Of a stretch of 64,000 nt of DNA, positions 53,803 through 62,200 are shown piece by piece; positions within the stretch are counted from its first letter, which is position 1; the number at the start of each line of letters is the position of its first letter. The notes below the pieces were generated by a model, which saw only the letters and a list, made by a program, of their open reading frames with translations, was not told the origin of the DNA and made no database searches. Origin of the DNA: Prevotella sp. GTDB taxonomy: Bacteria > Bacteroidota > Bacteroidia > Bacteroidales > Bacteroidaceae. The stretch lies in contig JAGCZA010000079.1 in NCBI GenBank assembly GCA_017960525.1, positions 62,001-126,000 of the forward strand, read 5' to 3'. Both the position numbers and the translations under genes were made by a program.

Positions 53803-54831
53803 TCAGAACCTGATGTGCTGAAAGGGCACATTGCCTATCTGGGCGGCACGGCGGGGGAAACCGCTATTGTACATTTTGCCTGTTTGAAGAAGGAAAGCCT
53901 TTTGGGCCCGGCTAATCATAAGGAGGTCGACAAACGACTTCAGGTTCATTTCAAACGGTATGTCGGTGGCCCAGTCAATATGGGTCAATTTGCCTGGCAC
54001 CACATAGACATAGTCAAGCTGGCTGGCTGCATAATCGATAAATGTGCTGCTGTCAGACGTAACTAAGATGCGTTTCTTCACCTTCATCTTTGTATGGATA
54101 TGGGCTATCTGTTCCACACAGCGGTCCATCAACAGCTTGCGTTCTGCCTCTGGAAGCACATCGTAGTTGTCCTCCTTGAAATCGCCCAACAGCTGTTGGA
54201 AGCGTAGCGTGACGGCAAAGTATTCCTTACCGGCAAGAGGCTGCATGGCCTTGTCGAGAGCAGTTTCCAGGGCTTCGGAGGGGCGGAACAGTTCGTTGAA
54301 GCATTGTTGGAACGTGTTGCCAGATCTTGTCAGCCAGGCATTTGTGTAGATGTGGAGCTGGCGCTTCATACCCTTGATACGTTTCTTGAACCATTGCTCC
54401 TGGAACCACCGTTCCACGTGGGTTGCGTTGCTGCCGCAGAACATGGCTTCGGCATCGTTGTTGTTGAAGCAGAGGTCGGCTTCGCTGATGCGCCAATCAT
54501 GCAGGTTGGGCACGAGATAGTCGATGAGCGGGAACGGATGGACAAAGAAGATGCGGAAGTCACGGTTATACATACGGCTCACGTAGTAGGCCGAAATGAT
54601 GCCCCGAAGACGGTCGGCCAGTCCGCCGTGCTTCAACTTCCCGTCAATCATAGCCACCACTATGGGACGCTCGTTGGTAGCCCTTGGCGCGTCGGCGGTA
54701 TAGTATTGGGCCAGGTTTTCCCTTACCTCTCGGCGCCATTTGCCTCTCTGCTTGAACAGGTTCTGGAACACGTTTTGTATTTCCTTCCCCGTGCGGTGGA
54801 CAATGCCTTCCTTTCCTGTAATGAGTATCAT
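53803..54831 (-). CDS. NodZ/fucosyltransferase-like protein
   Basis: A 342-residue cytoplasmic-type protein. KHGGLADRLRGIISAYYVSR near residues 68-87 has the G-L-x-x-R-L look of the N-terminal donor-site strand in GT-B proteins of the NodZ/FUT8/protein O-fucosyltransferase group. VTLRFQQLLGDFKEDNYDVL and KRILVTSDSSTFIDYAASQL fit the C-terminal half. The family is tentative; it could be another GT-B enzyme. It lies in the same direction as, and six bases after, the LTA-synthase-like gene 1. Confidence 0.55.
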   Translation of the reverse strand: MILITGKEGIVHRTGKEIQNVFQNLFKQRGKWRREVRENLAQYYTADAPRATNERPIVVAMIDGKLKHGGLADRLRGIISAYYVSRMYNRDFRIFFVHPFPLIDYLVPNLHDWRISEADLCFNNNDAEAMFCGSNATHVERWFQEQWFKKRIKGMKRQLHIYTNAWLTRSGNTFQQCFNELFRPSEALETALDKAMQPLAGKEYFAVTLRFQQLLGDFKEDNYDVLPEAERKLLMDRCVEQIAHIHTKMKVKKRILVTSDSSTFIDYAASQLDYVYVVPGKLTHIDWATDIPFEMNLKSFVDLLMISRAQKAFLLQTGKMYNSGFPRRAAQIGNVPFQHIRF

Positions 54832-54837
54832 AACCGT

Positions 54838-56787
54838 TTATTCTATGGTCAGTTTGTTTTCAATCATCCTCGACATATACTGCTGGATGATGGCTTTGGT
54901 TTCAAGTTCCATCTGTGTCTGACAGGATGCCTGTCCCATCATGTTCTTCTCCATCCGATAGTCGTCAAGGCGATAAAGCCCGATAGTGCTTTCTCCGTCA
55001 AACTGCAACACATGCTCTCCTTTGCAATACTGGTACACGCCGTCCAGATAGTTGATGGCCCAAGTGTCCTTCGCTGGTGTGTGCAACAAGTCGCTGCCAA
55101 AGGCAAAATAGGGTTGGTCATACCCCACATAGCCTAAGACGGTCGGCAGAATATCGGTCTGCTGGGCAATGCCCTCACGTATTCCTGGTTCCATCCGCCC
55201 ATTAGGGGCATAGAAGATCAAAGTGGTGGAGAACAAGCCAGTGGTATTGCGATACTCCTCATGGTTGCTCATGTTGGTGTGGTCTCCCGTCAAGACGAAC
55301 AGGGTGTTCTGGAACCACGGCTTATGGCTGGCTTGTTCAAAGAAGCGTTTTAGTGCGTGGTCGGTGTAGCGTATGCACTTGTGGATGGGCATTTCTCCCT
55401 CGGTGAAGATGTCCTTGTACTGTGACGGAATATGGAACGGGTGGTGGCTGGTGAGCGTGAAGAGTGCTGTCATAAATGGTGGCTGCATGTCGCTCATCTT
55501 TGAGCAGAAGTATTGCAGGAAAGGCTCGTCCCAAATACCCCACCAATTGTCGGAGTCGGCCTTGCCGTTGGTGCGCGGGTCGGCCTCATAGTCTTCTTGG
55601 CTCCAGCATTTCTGCACGCCTGTAGACTTTGCAAAGCCTTGGAACCCTAAACTCGAAGCCGGTGCGCCGTGAAAGAAGGCAGACTCATAGCCCATACGCC
55701 CCAAATAGCCTGCCAACCCGTCCAAGTGGTTGATGGAATGGCTGGCAGCCACAAACGACTCGACAAACATAGGCAGTCCAGACAGTGCCGACGGCATAGC
55801 GTCGATGCTGGAGCGGCCGTTGGCAAAGGTGTATCGGAATGACACGGCATGCTGCATAAGTGAATCGAGGAAAGGCGTGTAGCCCTGATAGCCGGGAAGT
55901 CTGTCGCGGTTGAGGCTTCCCACATACTCCCTTCCGAAGCTTTCCAAGAAAATGACCACAACATTAGGGGGAGTCGTAGCCGTAGTGTCGTTTTGAACTG
56001 TAGGCAAATGCACAGGTGTGTAGATGCGCTCCAGTTCTTCTTGGGTGAAAAATGCTGGGTCGTGATAGTTAGCTTTGCCAATGGTCCTGATGAGTGAGAA
56101 TGGGGTGTTCAGTATGAGCGAAGCATCGTTAGGCTTGACGATGAACTGGTTGGCCGTGCTCACCTTGATGGGGCGGTTGTCCCAAAAACCGCCTCTCATG
56201 CCTGCCCAGCACAGGATGGCTGCCACAATCAATGAGCAAATTTGCACCAGATAGTACCGTGGGAGTGGCCGCAAAGTGGTCTTTGGCTTTCTGTAGCCCA
56301 CCCAGAGCATAGCCATAAGCAAGACAAACAGCAGCACAAGATACCAATGGTTCAGAAACTCAAGCGCCACAATGCTACCCAACTTGTCGTCGCTGCCAAA
56401 TTCACTGAAGAAGGCCATTGTGGTGCGCCGGCCGGTGAATTGGAAATAGACGGTATCGGCCAGATTGACAGCCAGTGCCAACCCATTGACAAGCATGAAG
56501 AGACCCTTGCAGAAACGTTGCCATAAGTCTGTCTCCTTGCTGTGCAGCGGCAGTAGCACCAGCAGCACATACAGGGCGTTGGTGTAGGCGATGGCCGAGG
56601 TGTCGAAATAGAACCCTCCGGCTATGATGGTCAAAAGCTTGCCCGAACCGAGTATATGCTTATATGTGTGGTAGTTCTCCAAGAAGAAAGCCACCCGCGT
56701 GACAAAGTAGGCCGCATAGAGCAACAGCAGATTCAAAGCGACAGCCAGCAGAGCCGGACAAGAAAACCTCTCGTTTTTTCTTTTCAT
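54838..56787 (-). CDS. LTA synthase family phosphotransferase 1
   Basis: A 649-residue protein: five hydrophobic segments in the first ~200 residues, then an alkaline-phosphatase-fold domain on the periplasmic side. Metal-site motif IFLESFGREYVG with E282, the nucleophile region ANGRSSIDAMPS with Ser at 326, and LTGDHTNMS later. This fits the LtaS/MdoB family, which moves phosphoglycerol or phosphoethanolamine onto a glycan or lipid. The nucleophile is Ser where LtaS itself has Thr. It overlaps the start of the next gene by four bases with gene 2 upstream. Confidence 0.85.
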   Translation of the reverse strand: MKRKNERFSCPALLAVALNLLLLYAAYFVTRVAFFLENYHTYKHILGSGKLLTIIAGGFYFDTSAIAYTNALYVLLVLLPLHSKETDLWQRFCKGLFMLVNGLALAVNLADTVYFQFTGRRTTMAFFSEFGSDDKLGSIVALEFLNHWYLVLLFVLLMAMLWVGYRKPKTTLRPLPRYYLVQICSLIVAAILCWAGMRGGFWDNRPIKVSTANQFIVKPNDASLILNTPFSLIRTIGKANYHDPAFFTQEELERIYTPVHLPTVQNDTTATTPPNVVVIFLESFGREYVGSLNRDRLPGYQGYTPFLDSLMQHAVSFRYTFANGRSSIDAMPSALSGLPMFVESFVAASHSINHLDGLAGYLGRMGYESAFFHGAPASSLGFQGFAKSTGVQKCWSQEDYEADPRTNGKADSDNWWGIWDEPFLQYFCSKMSDMQPPFMTALFTLTSHHPFHIPSQYKDIFTEGEMPIHKCIRYTDHALKRFFEQASHKPWFQNTLFVLTGDHTNMSNHEEYRNTTGLFSTTLIFYAPNGRMEPGIREGIAQQTDILPTVLGYVGYDQPYFAFGSDLLHTPAKDTWAINYLDGVYQYCKGEHVLQFDGESTIGLYRLDDYRMEKNMMGQASCQTQMELETKAIIQQYMSRMIENKLTIE

Positions 56788-58607
56788 TTCATGTCTTTTA
56801 TTTCACGTGATGCCGTTTGTAGGATGGCTTTGCCCTTTTTTATCAGGGTTTCAGCATCGGTGCTCTGGTCAACTACTATTCTGTTGGCGTTCAGGTCGAG
56901 CACAGCGAAACCTGTGCTGTCCTTCATAGTGACGCCATTATTGTAGGTGTGGTGGGCAAAGGGATAAACATAGTTTTTGCTCAAGACATCGCGGCTGAAA
57001 CGGAAGTCACTATGGTCAATGCCCATCTGTCCTAACAAAGTGGCGGGAAGGTCGGTCTGGTTGCACAGCAGATTGATGCGTCTTGGCTCCTTGATGGCTC
57101 CGCCTACCCAAAGCATTGGCACGTGGTCGTGCATAGGGTGCTCCTCGTTCACCTCGCCATAGCTGAAACCATGGTCGGGCAGCATCACGACAAGCAGATT
57201 TTTCCATTCGGGTGTTTGGCTGACGGCATCGATGAACTTGCCGATGCACTGGTCGAGATAGTTGAAGGCATTGAGTACTGGGTCTTCAAGTTGATGCGTG
57301 GGCACATCCCACGGCTCGTGGCTTGAAAGCGTGGAAAAGCCGATAAGGAAAGGCTGTTGTTGTTGGGCAATAATATCTTCTAAGGTGCGGAAAGTGATGT
57401 GGTCATGCACGCCCCATTCAGATGAATGTTGCTCTTCTGCCGTATAGTCCTTTTGCCATATCAAGTGCTCAAACCCGATGTTGATGAGGTAGCTGCGCAT
57501 ATTGGTGAAATTGATGTCGCCACCGTATAGATAAGTTGTGGAATAGCCTTGGTTGCGGAGGCTGGCGGCTATGCCTGGCAGATGCTCCGTCTTGGAAGGC
57601 ATCTTCATCAGCGTAGACCGTGGGAACGAGGGAAAACCACTCCAAGTGCAGAGTGTGCCACGGTCTGTACGGTAGGAATTGGCGTAGAACTGGGTAAAAT
57701 AGACTCCTTCTCCAACCAATTTGTTGAAGTGGGGCATCACGTCAGACCTCCCGCCGATGTCTTCAGTAAACACACCGCCGCAGCTTTCCAAAAGGATTAT
57801 CACCACGTTGGGCCTGTCGGTGTTGAGTAGTGTGTCGGTATCAATGCTTTTCGTGGGGTAGAGCCCCTGCATGGTGTGGATGCACTCTTCATCGTCCAAA
57901 AAGTGATATTCGGGTATATTGTTTGCTGTCGTTTCAAGCGAAGCAAGGAAACTGAAGACGGGATTAACGGCGGAGTGGTTGAGGAACTGATTCTGTGAGA
58001 AATAGACTTGGCCGATGTTGGTGGTAGACTCGCCGAGGCCGCCACGGATGCCGATGACGATGAGAGGGATGCAGGCCAGGGTGGCCAGCGTTTCGGTGAT
58101 GCGGTGGCGGCTGGCTTTCAGGCGGGGGTGGGGGAGGGTATAGGCCAGAAAGAAAACTGTGGTCAGAAGGGCGAAGATGGCTACGCGAAGGATGATGTAA
58201 CCTGTTGAAACAGAAGCCATCGCCTCGGCAGGCGTGTCAAGGTATTGCAGGCAGGTGGCGTCGAGCTTGAACTGCCAGAAGGGGTACAGGCTGGTGTCGG
58301 CCACAAAGGCCAGGGCAAGGGTGAGCGAGACGAGCAGAAACCAGCCGTTCAGCACCCATCGAAGTAACTTGGGCCATCCGAACCAGATGGATGCTGCGAC
58401 GCAGAGAAATGGTATCGCCAGAACATATAGGGCCGTACTGAGGTCGAGGAAAAGCCCGTGGCCCAGGACGCTGAACAGGTCGGCAGTAGTGAAGTGGTGG
58501 CTATCGGCATTGCAGGCCATAAAGCCGAGTTTTGCCAGCAGGAAGAAGAGCACCGTCAGCGTGTATGCCTTTATCAGCAACAATGTCTTTTGCACCATCT
58601 GTTTCAA
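56784..58607 (-). CDS. LTA synthase family phosphotransferase 2
   Basis: A 607-residue protein of the same family: five hydrophobic segments, then VVIILLESCGGVFTED with E274, and YRTDRGTLCTWSG with the nucleophile Thr at 314, followed by MLPDHGFSYGEVNEE. It carries the usual Thr. The two tandem proteins differ in nucleophile and sequence and may act on different acceptors or donors. It overlaps gene 1 by four bases (ATGA), so both are likely made together. The gene upstream in the same direction is the TerB-DnaJ protein. Confidence 0.86.
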   Translation of the reverse strand: MKQMVQKTLLLIKAYTLTVLFFLLAKLGFMACNADSHHFTTADLFSVLGHGLFLDLSTALYVLAIPFLCVAASIWFGWPKLLRWVLNGWFLLVSLTLALAFVADTSLYPFWQFKLDATCLQYLDTPAEAMASVSTGYIILRVAIFALLTTVFFLAYTLPHPRLKASRHRITETLATLACIPLIVIGIRGGLGESTTNIGQVYFSQNQFLNHSAVNPVFSFLASLETTANNIPEYHFLDDEECIHTMQGLYPTKSIDTDTLLNTDRPNVVIILLESCGGVFTEDIGGRSDVMPHFNKLVGEGVYFTQFYANSYRTDRGTLCTWSGFPSFPRSTLMKMPSKTEHLPGIAASLRNQGYSTTYLYGGDINFTNMRSYLINIGFEHLIWQKDYTAEEQHSSEWGVHDHITFRTLEDIIAQQQQPFLIGFSTLSSHEPWDVPTHQLEDPVLNAFNYLDQCIGKFIDAVSQTPEWKNLLVVMLPDHGFSYGEVNEEHPMHDHVPMLWVGGAIKEPRRINLLCNQTDLPATLLGQMGIDHSDFRFSRDVLSKNYVYPFAHHTYNNGVTMKDSTGFAVLDLNANRIVVDQSTDAETLIKKGKAILQTASREIKDMK

Positions 58608-58619
58608 AAAATGGAAAGC

Positions 58620-59387
58620 TTAGAGACCTCTGGCCTTGTAGATGCGCTCCTTGGCAGCATTGATTTCCTGGAATTTCTTTTCGGCAGCACGGCGCACGTC
58701 GTCGCCCAGTTTGGCCACGCGGTCGGGATGGTGTTCAAGTGCCAGTCGGCGGTATGCCTTGCGCACCTCGTCGTCGGTGGCTTGCGGGCTGATGCCGAGC
58801 ACTTTGTAGGCATCGTTGAGGGTGTCGCCTTCCAGATGGAGCAGCGCGTCGACTTGGGCTGCCGACAGGCCCATCCACTGAGCAGTCTCTTTCAATGCGA
58901 ACACCTCTGCAGGGGCAACATAACCGTCGGCTTGGGCAATGAGCACCAGGAAGTTGAGCAACTGCAGGCGGCCGGAGTAGTCCATGTTTAGGGCTATCTG
59001 CTGGCAGCTCTGGCGGATGGCCATCCGATATTGCTCGTCGCTCATATCCTTTGACTTGTCGAAGATGCGAAGCAGGATGTCGTTGCCCTGCTCGACGGCG
59101 GCCTCGCCGAAGTTGTTGCGGAGCATGCTGCGCACAGCCTCCATCTCGGAATGCATGATTTTGCCGTCGGCCTTGATGATATAGCTGGCTATGACAAGCA
59201 GGGAGAACAGGAAGCTGTTGCGGTCGCCCTCTGAGGAGTTGGGCTGTTGCTGGTATGACACTTGTATGGGCTGGGCAGAGGACAGCACATCGAAGAGCAG
59301 TCCCACACACATACCCACAAAAAGTCCCATCGGGCCGGAAGCCATCCATCCGAGGATGCCGCCAATCCATGTTCCAACCTTTGCCAT
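58620..59387 (-). CDS. TerB-DnaJ (DjlA-like) membrane protein
   Basis: A 255-residue protein with an N-terminal membrane segment (WIGGILGWMASGPMGLFVGM, about residues 7-36), a TerB-like helical region in the middle (VIASYIIKADGKIMHSEMEA), and a C-terminal J-domain (YKVLGISPQATDDEVRKAYR; HPD at 220-222). DjlA in E. coli works with DnaK at the inner membrane. Here the membrane part is glycine-rich and reads like a glycine-zipper. It lies 13 bases before LTA-synthase-like gene 2 in the same direction. Confidence 0.85.
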   Translation of the reverse strand: MAKVGTWIGGILGWMASGPMGLFVGMCVGLLFDVLSSAQPIQVSYQQQPNSSEGDRNSFLFSLLVIASYIIKADGKIMHSEMEAVRSMLRNNFGEAAVEQGNDILLRIFDKSKDMSDEQYRMAIRQSCQQIALNMDYSGRLQLLNFLVLIAQADGYVAPAEVFALKETAQWMGLSAAQVDALLHLEGDTLNDAYKVLGISPQATDDEVRKAYRRLALEHHPDRVAKLGDDVRRAAEKKFQEINAAKERIYKARGL

Positions 59388-59401
59388 TCTTTTTTCTTGC
59401 T

Positions 59402-60022
59402 TTATTCAATAGCGTTCATCAGGAAGTCTACGGCTCCGTTGACGCCAAACTTGCGCACGTTGAGCGAGATGTCGTAGTTGCGCGCGTCCTGCCAGTCGCT
59501 GCCTGTGAATGTCTTTGTGTAGAGCTCGCGGCTATAGTCGTTGTCTACAATCATGGCTGCTGCATCTGACTCTGACAGGTCATATCGGCGGGCGATGCGC
59601 TGCTTGCGGCAGTCGTCGTCGGCGTGGATGAAAATCTTCAGCGCGTTGGGATGGTCACGGAAGATGTAGAAGCCGCAACGGCCAATAATGACGCACGACT
59701 CTTCGGCGGCAATCTTGCGGATAGCCTTGGCCTGTGCCTCAAAGAGCTGGTGCGAGGTTTGGTCCTGCTCCTGGCCGTTGTACTCCATACCGGCCATATA
59801 GGAGCGGTAGAACTGCGTGAAGTCGTCGCGCCAGAGGGGGTTGCGGGCCTCTATGCGCTCGATGGCATCCTCAACACTGCCGAATTTTCTTGCCACTTCA
59901 TTCATAATCTGCTTGTCGAGCAGCTTCACGCCCAGTCGGCGGGCCAGTTCGGCGCCAATCTCATGACCACCAGTGCCAAACTGCCGGCTGATGGTGATAA
60001 CATATTTCTCCTCCTTGTTCAT
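59402..60022 (-). CDS. Cytidylate kinase-like family protein
   Basis: A 206-residue P-loop kinase-like protein. The N-terminal VITISRQFGTGGHEIGAELA near residues 8-27 is the nucleotide site of the cytidylate kinase-2 family; VKLLDKQIMNEVARKFG and CVIIGRCGFYIFRDHPN follow. Whether it phosphorylates a nucleotide is not shown; other family members are of unknown function. It lies 15 bases before the TerB-DnaJ gene and after repeat array D. Confidence 0.8.
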   Translation of the reverse strand: MNKEEKYVITISRQFGTGGHEIGAELARRLGVKLLDKQIMNEVARKFGSVEDAIERIEARNPLWRDDFTQFYRSYMAGMEYNGQEQDQTSHQLFEAQAKAIRKIAAEESCVIIGRCGFYIFRDHPNALKIFIHADDDCRKQRIARRYDLSESDAAAMIVDNDYSRELYTKTFTGSDWQDARNYDISLNVRKFGVNGAVDFLMNAIE

Positions 60023-60049
60023 AGTATTCCGTTTAAAAGGTTAGTATTA

Positions 60050-60113
60050 ATTTTGGTTCGTCCTAACTGTGAGTTTGGTTCGTCCTAACTATAGGTTTGG
60101 TTCGTCCTAACTG
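60050..60113 (-). repeat. 22-bp GGACGAACC repeat array, locus D
   Basis: On the minus strand, three copies of GGACGAACC (complements of 60055-60063, 60077-60085, 60099-60107), spaced exactly 22 bases. The array ends in GGACGAACCAAAATTA. It follows the transglutaminase-like gene and points in that gene's direction of transcription, like loci A-C. Confidence 0.88.
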
Positions 60114-60160
60114 TTTGGCCTCCCCCAGCACCTCCCTGGGAGGGGTTAGGGGAGGCCAAA
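60114..60160 (-). terminator. Long palindrome after the transglutaminase-like gene
   Basis: TTTGGCCTCCCC (60114-60125) and GGGGAGGCCAAA (60149-60160) form a perfect 12-bp stem around 23 bases that hold a second inverted repeat (CCTCCC...GGGAGG). It lies about 31 bases downstream of the minus-strand stop. It could terminate the message, though no clean T run follows, or it is a dispersed palindromic repeat. Confidence 0.6.
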
Positions 60161-60191
60161 TATCCTTAGTTTTAATTGCTTGCCGACAATC

Positions 60192-62198
60192 CTATGTGTC
60201 AAGCAGAATCACCTTGGCTCTGCTGTTGTCACACTGTGGCATTGTGCGTCCTACAGGTGCGCCGATATAGGTGGGGTCGCACACCACGTAGCGGCGTCCG
60301 CCAAACTTGATATAGTCGCCCGGAACCTCCTCGTTGAAACCAACGGCTGTTGCCAGATGGCCGGGATAATAGACCAGGATGATGGGCAGGCCCACCAGGT
60401 CGCGCACCAGACGTGAGAAGAGGACAGAGCGGTCTTCGCAGTCCTGATAGGGATAGTAGAGGGTCTCTTCGGCAAAGAAGGGACGGTCGCCTCCCCAGAT
60501 TTTGTCGTCAAGCTCATATTTGAAGCCGGTCTGCACGAGGTCAAGTATGCGCCTGACCTGCTCGTATTCGCTCTTGCCGCTGAGTATCGGTTTCAGCTGC
60601 GGATAAACTTCTTCGCGGATGTTGGCGGCCAGAGGCACATTGGCATAGATGGCCCACTTGGTCATCAGATCGTCGTTGATGGTCGACTGGGGATAGTCGT
60701 TGCAGAAGTCAATCTGGTTCTTGTTGCTGTGAACGGTGAACTTCATGTCAGGGAACTTCCTTGACACGTATGTGCGCTCTGGAGTCTGGACCATGTCAAA
60801 CTTCTGCTCTTTGGGAATGAACAGCGACAGTCCCTGCTCGTTCAGCAAATTGGCCTTGCAGATGCTCAGGGTGCGGACACCGTCTTCCATCACGTAGAAG
60901 CGGATGCCGTCAATCTCGAAGAAACTCTTGTTGTAGATGGTGTGCTGGCAAGCCAACAACATCATCAGACGGCTGTCGTTGAAAGCCAGACGCATCTTGT
61001 AGCCCGACCAAGAATAGAGGAAGGCGGTGAGCAGCGTGGCCTCGTTGCCCTTGCCCATAAACTGGTTGGTCATACTCTGCAGCACCTTATAGTAGGCCCA
61101 GTCGGAGAGTTCGTGCTTGTCGCGTATCTCCATACACTCGGACAGCAGATTGCGGTATTTCTCAGTAGAAACAGTTTTCAAGGCATCTACGACATCGCTC
61201 TCCTTGGTTCCCTTCATCTTGAACTTATAACTGTCGTCCATGTGCACCTGATATTCCGTGCCAAACACCTTGAACTTGTATATCTCTTTTGTGGCAGCTT
61301 TCTCGTTCTTAAGGTAGTCCTGACGAATGAATGGGTCTGGCTTCTCCTCTTCAGGAGCCGGAATCACCAGTGCCTCTTTCTCCACCTTTACGGGACGGCT
61401 TTCTTCCGTCTTAGGTCTGGCAGGCACAGTCGTTACATTCGTGTCCTTGTTCTTCTTTTTCTTCTTAATCTTGTCTACCAGTTTGTCGAAGACGGAGAAG
61501 ACAGAGGCCGTGGCTTCCTCCTCACCCTGTTCCTCTTTCTGAAGTTCCACCATCAGGTTGTCGTCCAGAACGACACCTTCACTGTCATCTTCGTCAAGGA
61601 GAATGACGGGGGGCAGTTCTTTCTCGCTGGGCATTTTGAGGGGTTCCTCAGAGCGGTATTCCTCCCAGGCTCTTTTAGTGAACTCCAAGTAGGTGTTCCA
61701 AGCCTTTTCGCGGAATTCGATGTAGCGTTTGCGGAATCCCCAGTTGTCTTCGCCCTGTTCAGGCTCACTAGCCACAGCAATAGCATTCTCATCGTAAACT
61801 AAGCCTTCACGGGTGACGGTGCAGGGATCCACCACGCGCACATTGGCTTTCTTTCCTTTGTGTACAAGGCTGTTGGCCACACTTGCAATATACTCCTTCG
61901 ATCTGCTCACAACGGTATTTTTGCTGTCCTTGAGCATAGCCTTTACCGTGCCTGTGCCGCTGGTTCTTACGATGTATTCCTTGTTGGCCACCTGGTCAAT
62001 GAGGGTGAGCCTTGCATTGAAGGGCATATTTAGCTGGTCGCTGTCGGTCAGCTTGTCGCCCTTCTGCAACACCACTTTCTTACCATTGGTGGTTTTTTCT
62101 GGCAATCCTGTCACTTCCTTGATGAGGTAGGAAGCCTTTTGTGCCCCTGCCGTCAGGCAGACAAAGCACGTCAGGAGCAGTAATAATCTCTTTATCAT
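60192..62198 (-). CDS. Secreted transglutaminase-like protein
   Basis: A 668-residue secreted protein with signal peptide (about 1-19, LLLLLTCFVCLTAGA). A central acidic and lysine-rich stretch (residues about 190-300, including DKIKKKKKNKD) links an N-terminal beta-rich part (LQKGDKLTDSDQLNMPFNAR) to a C-terminal transglutaminase-like domain. The triad is C587 (YQDCEDRS), H614 (PGHLATA) and D641 (VCDPTY). It could be a periplasmic protease-like or crosslinking enzyme; substrate unknown. Two bases separate it from the CHASE2 gene upstream, so the two are very likely made together. Confidence 0.78.
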   Translation of the reverse strand: MIKRLLLLLTCFVCLTAGAQKASYLIKEVTGLPEKTTNGKKVVLQKGDKLTDSDQLNMPFNARLTLIDQVANKEYIVRTSGTGTVKAMLKDSKNTVVSRSKEYIASVANSLVHKGKKANVRVVDPCTVTREGLVYDENAIAVASEPEQGEDNWGFRKRYIEFREKAWNTYLEFTKRAWEEYRSEEPLKMPSEKELPPVILLDEDDSEGVVLDDNLMVELQKEEQGEEEATASVFSVFDKLVDKIKKKKKNKDTNVTTVPARPKTEESRPVKVEKEALVIPAPEEEKPDPFIRQDYLKNEKAATKEIYKFKVFGTEYQVHMDDSYKFKMKGTKESDVVDALKTVSTEKYRNLLSECMEIRDKHELSDWAYYKVLQSMTNQFMGKGNEATLLTAFLYSWSGYKMRLAFNDSRLMMLLACQHTIYNKSFFEIDGIRFYVMEDGVRTLSICKANLLNEQGLSLFIPKEQKFDMVQTPERTYVSRKFPDMKFTVHSNKNQIDFCNDYPQSTINDDLMTKWAIYANVPLAANIREEVYPQLKPILSGKSEYEQVRRILDLVQTGFKYELDDKIWGGDRPFFAEETLYYPYQDCEDRSVLFSRLVRDLVGLPIILVYYPGHLATAVGFNEEVPGDYIKFGGRRYVVCDPTYIGAPVGRTMPQCDNSRAKVILLDT

Positions 62199-62200
62199 TG

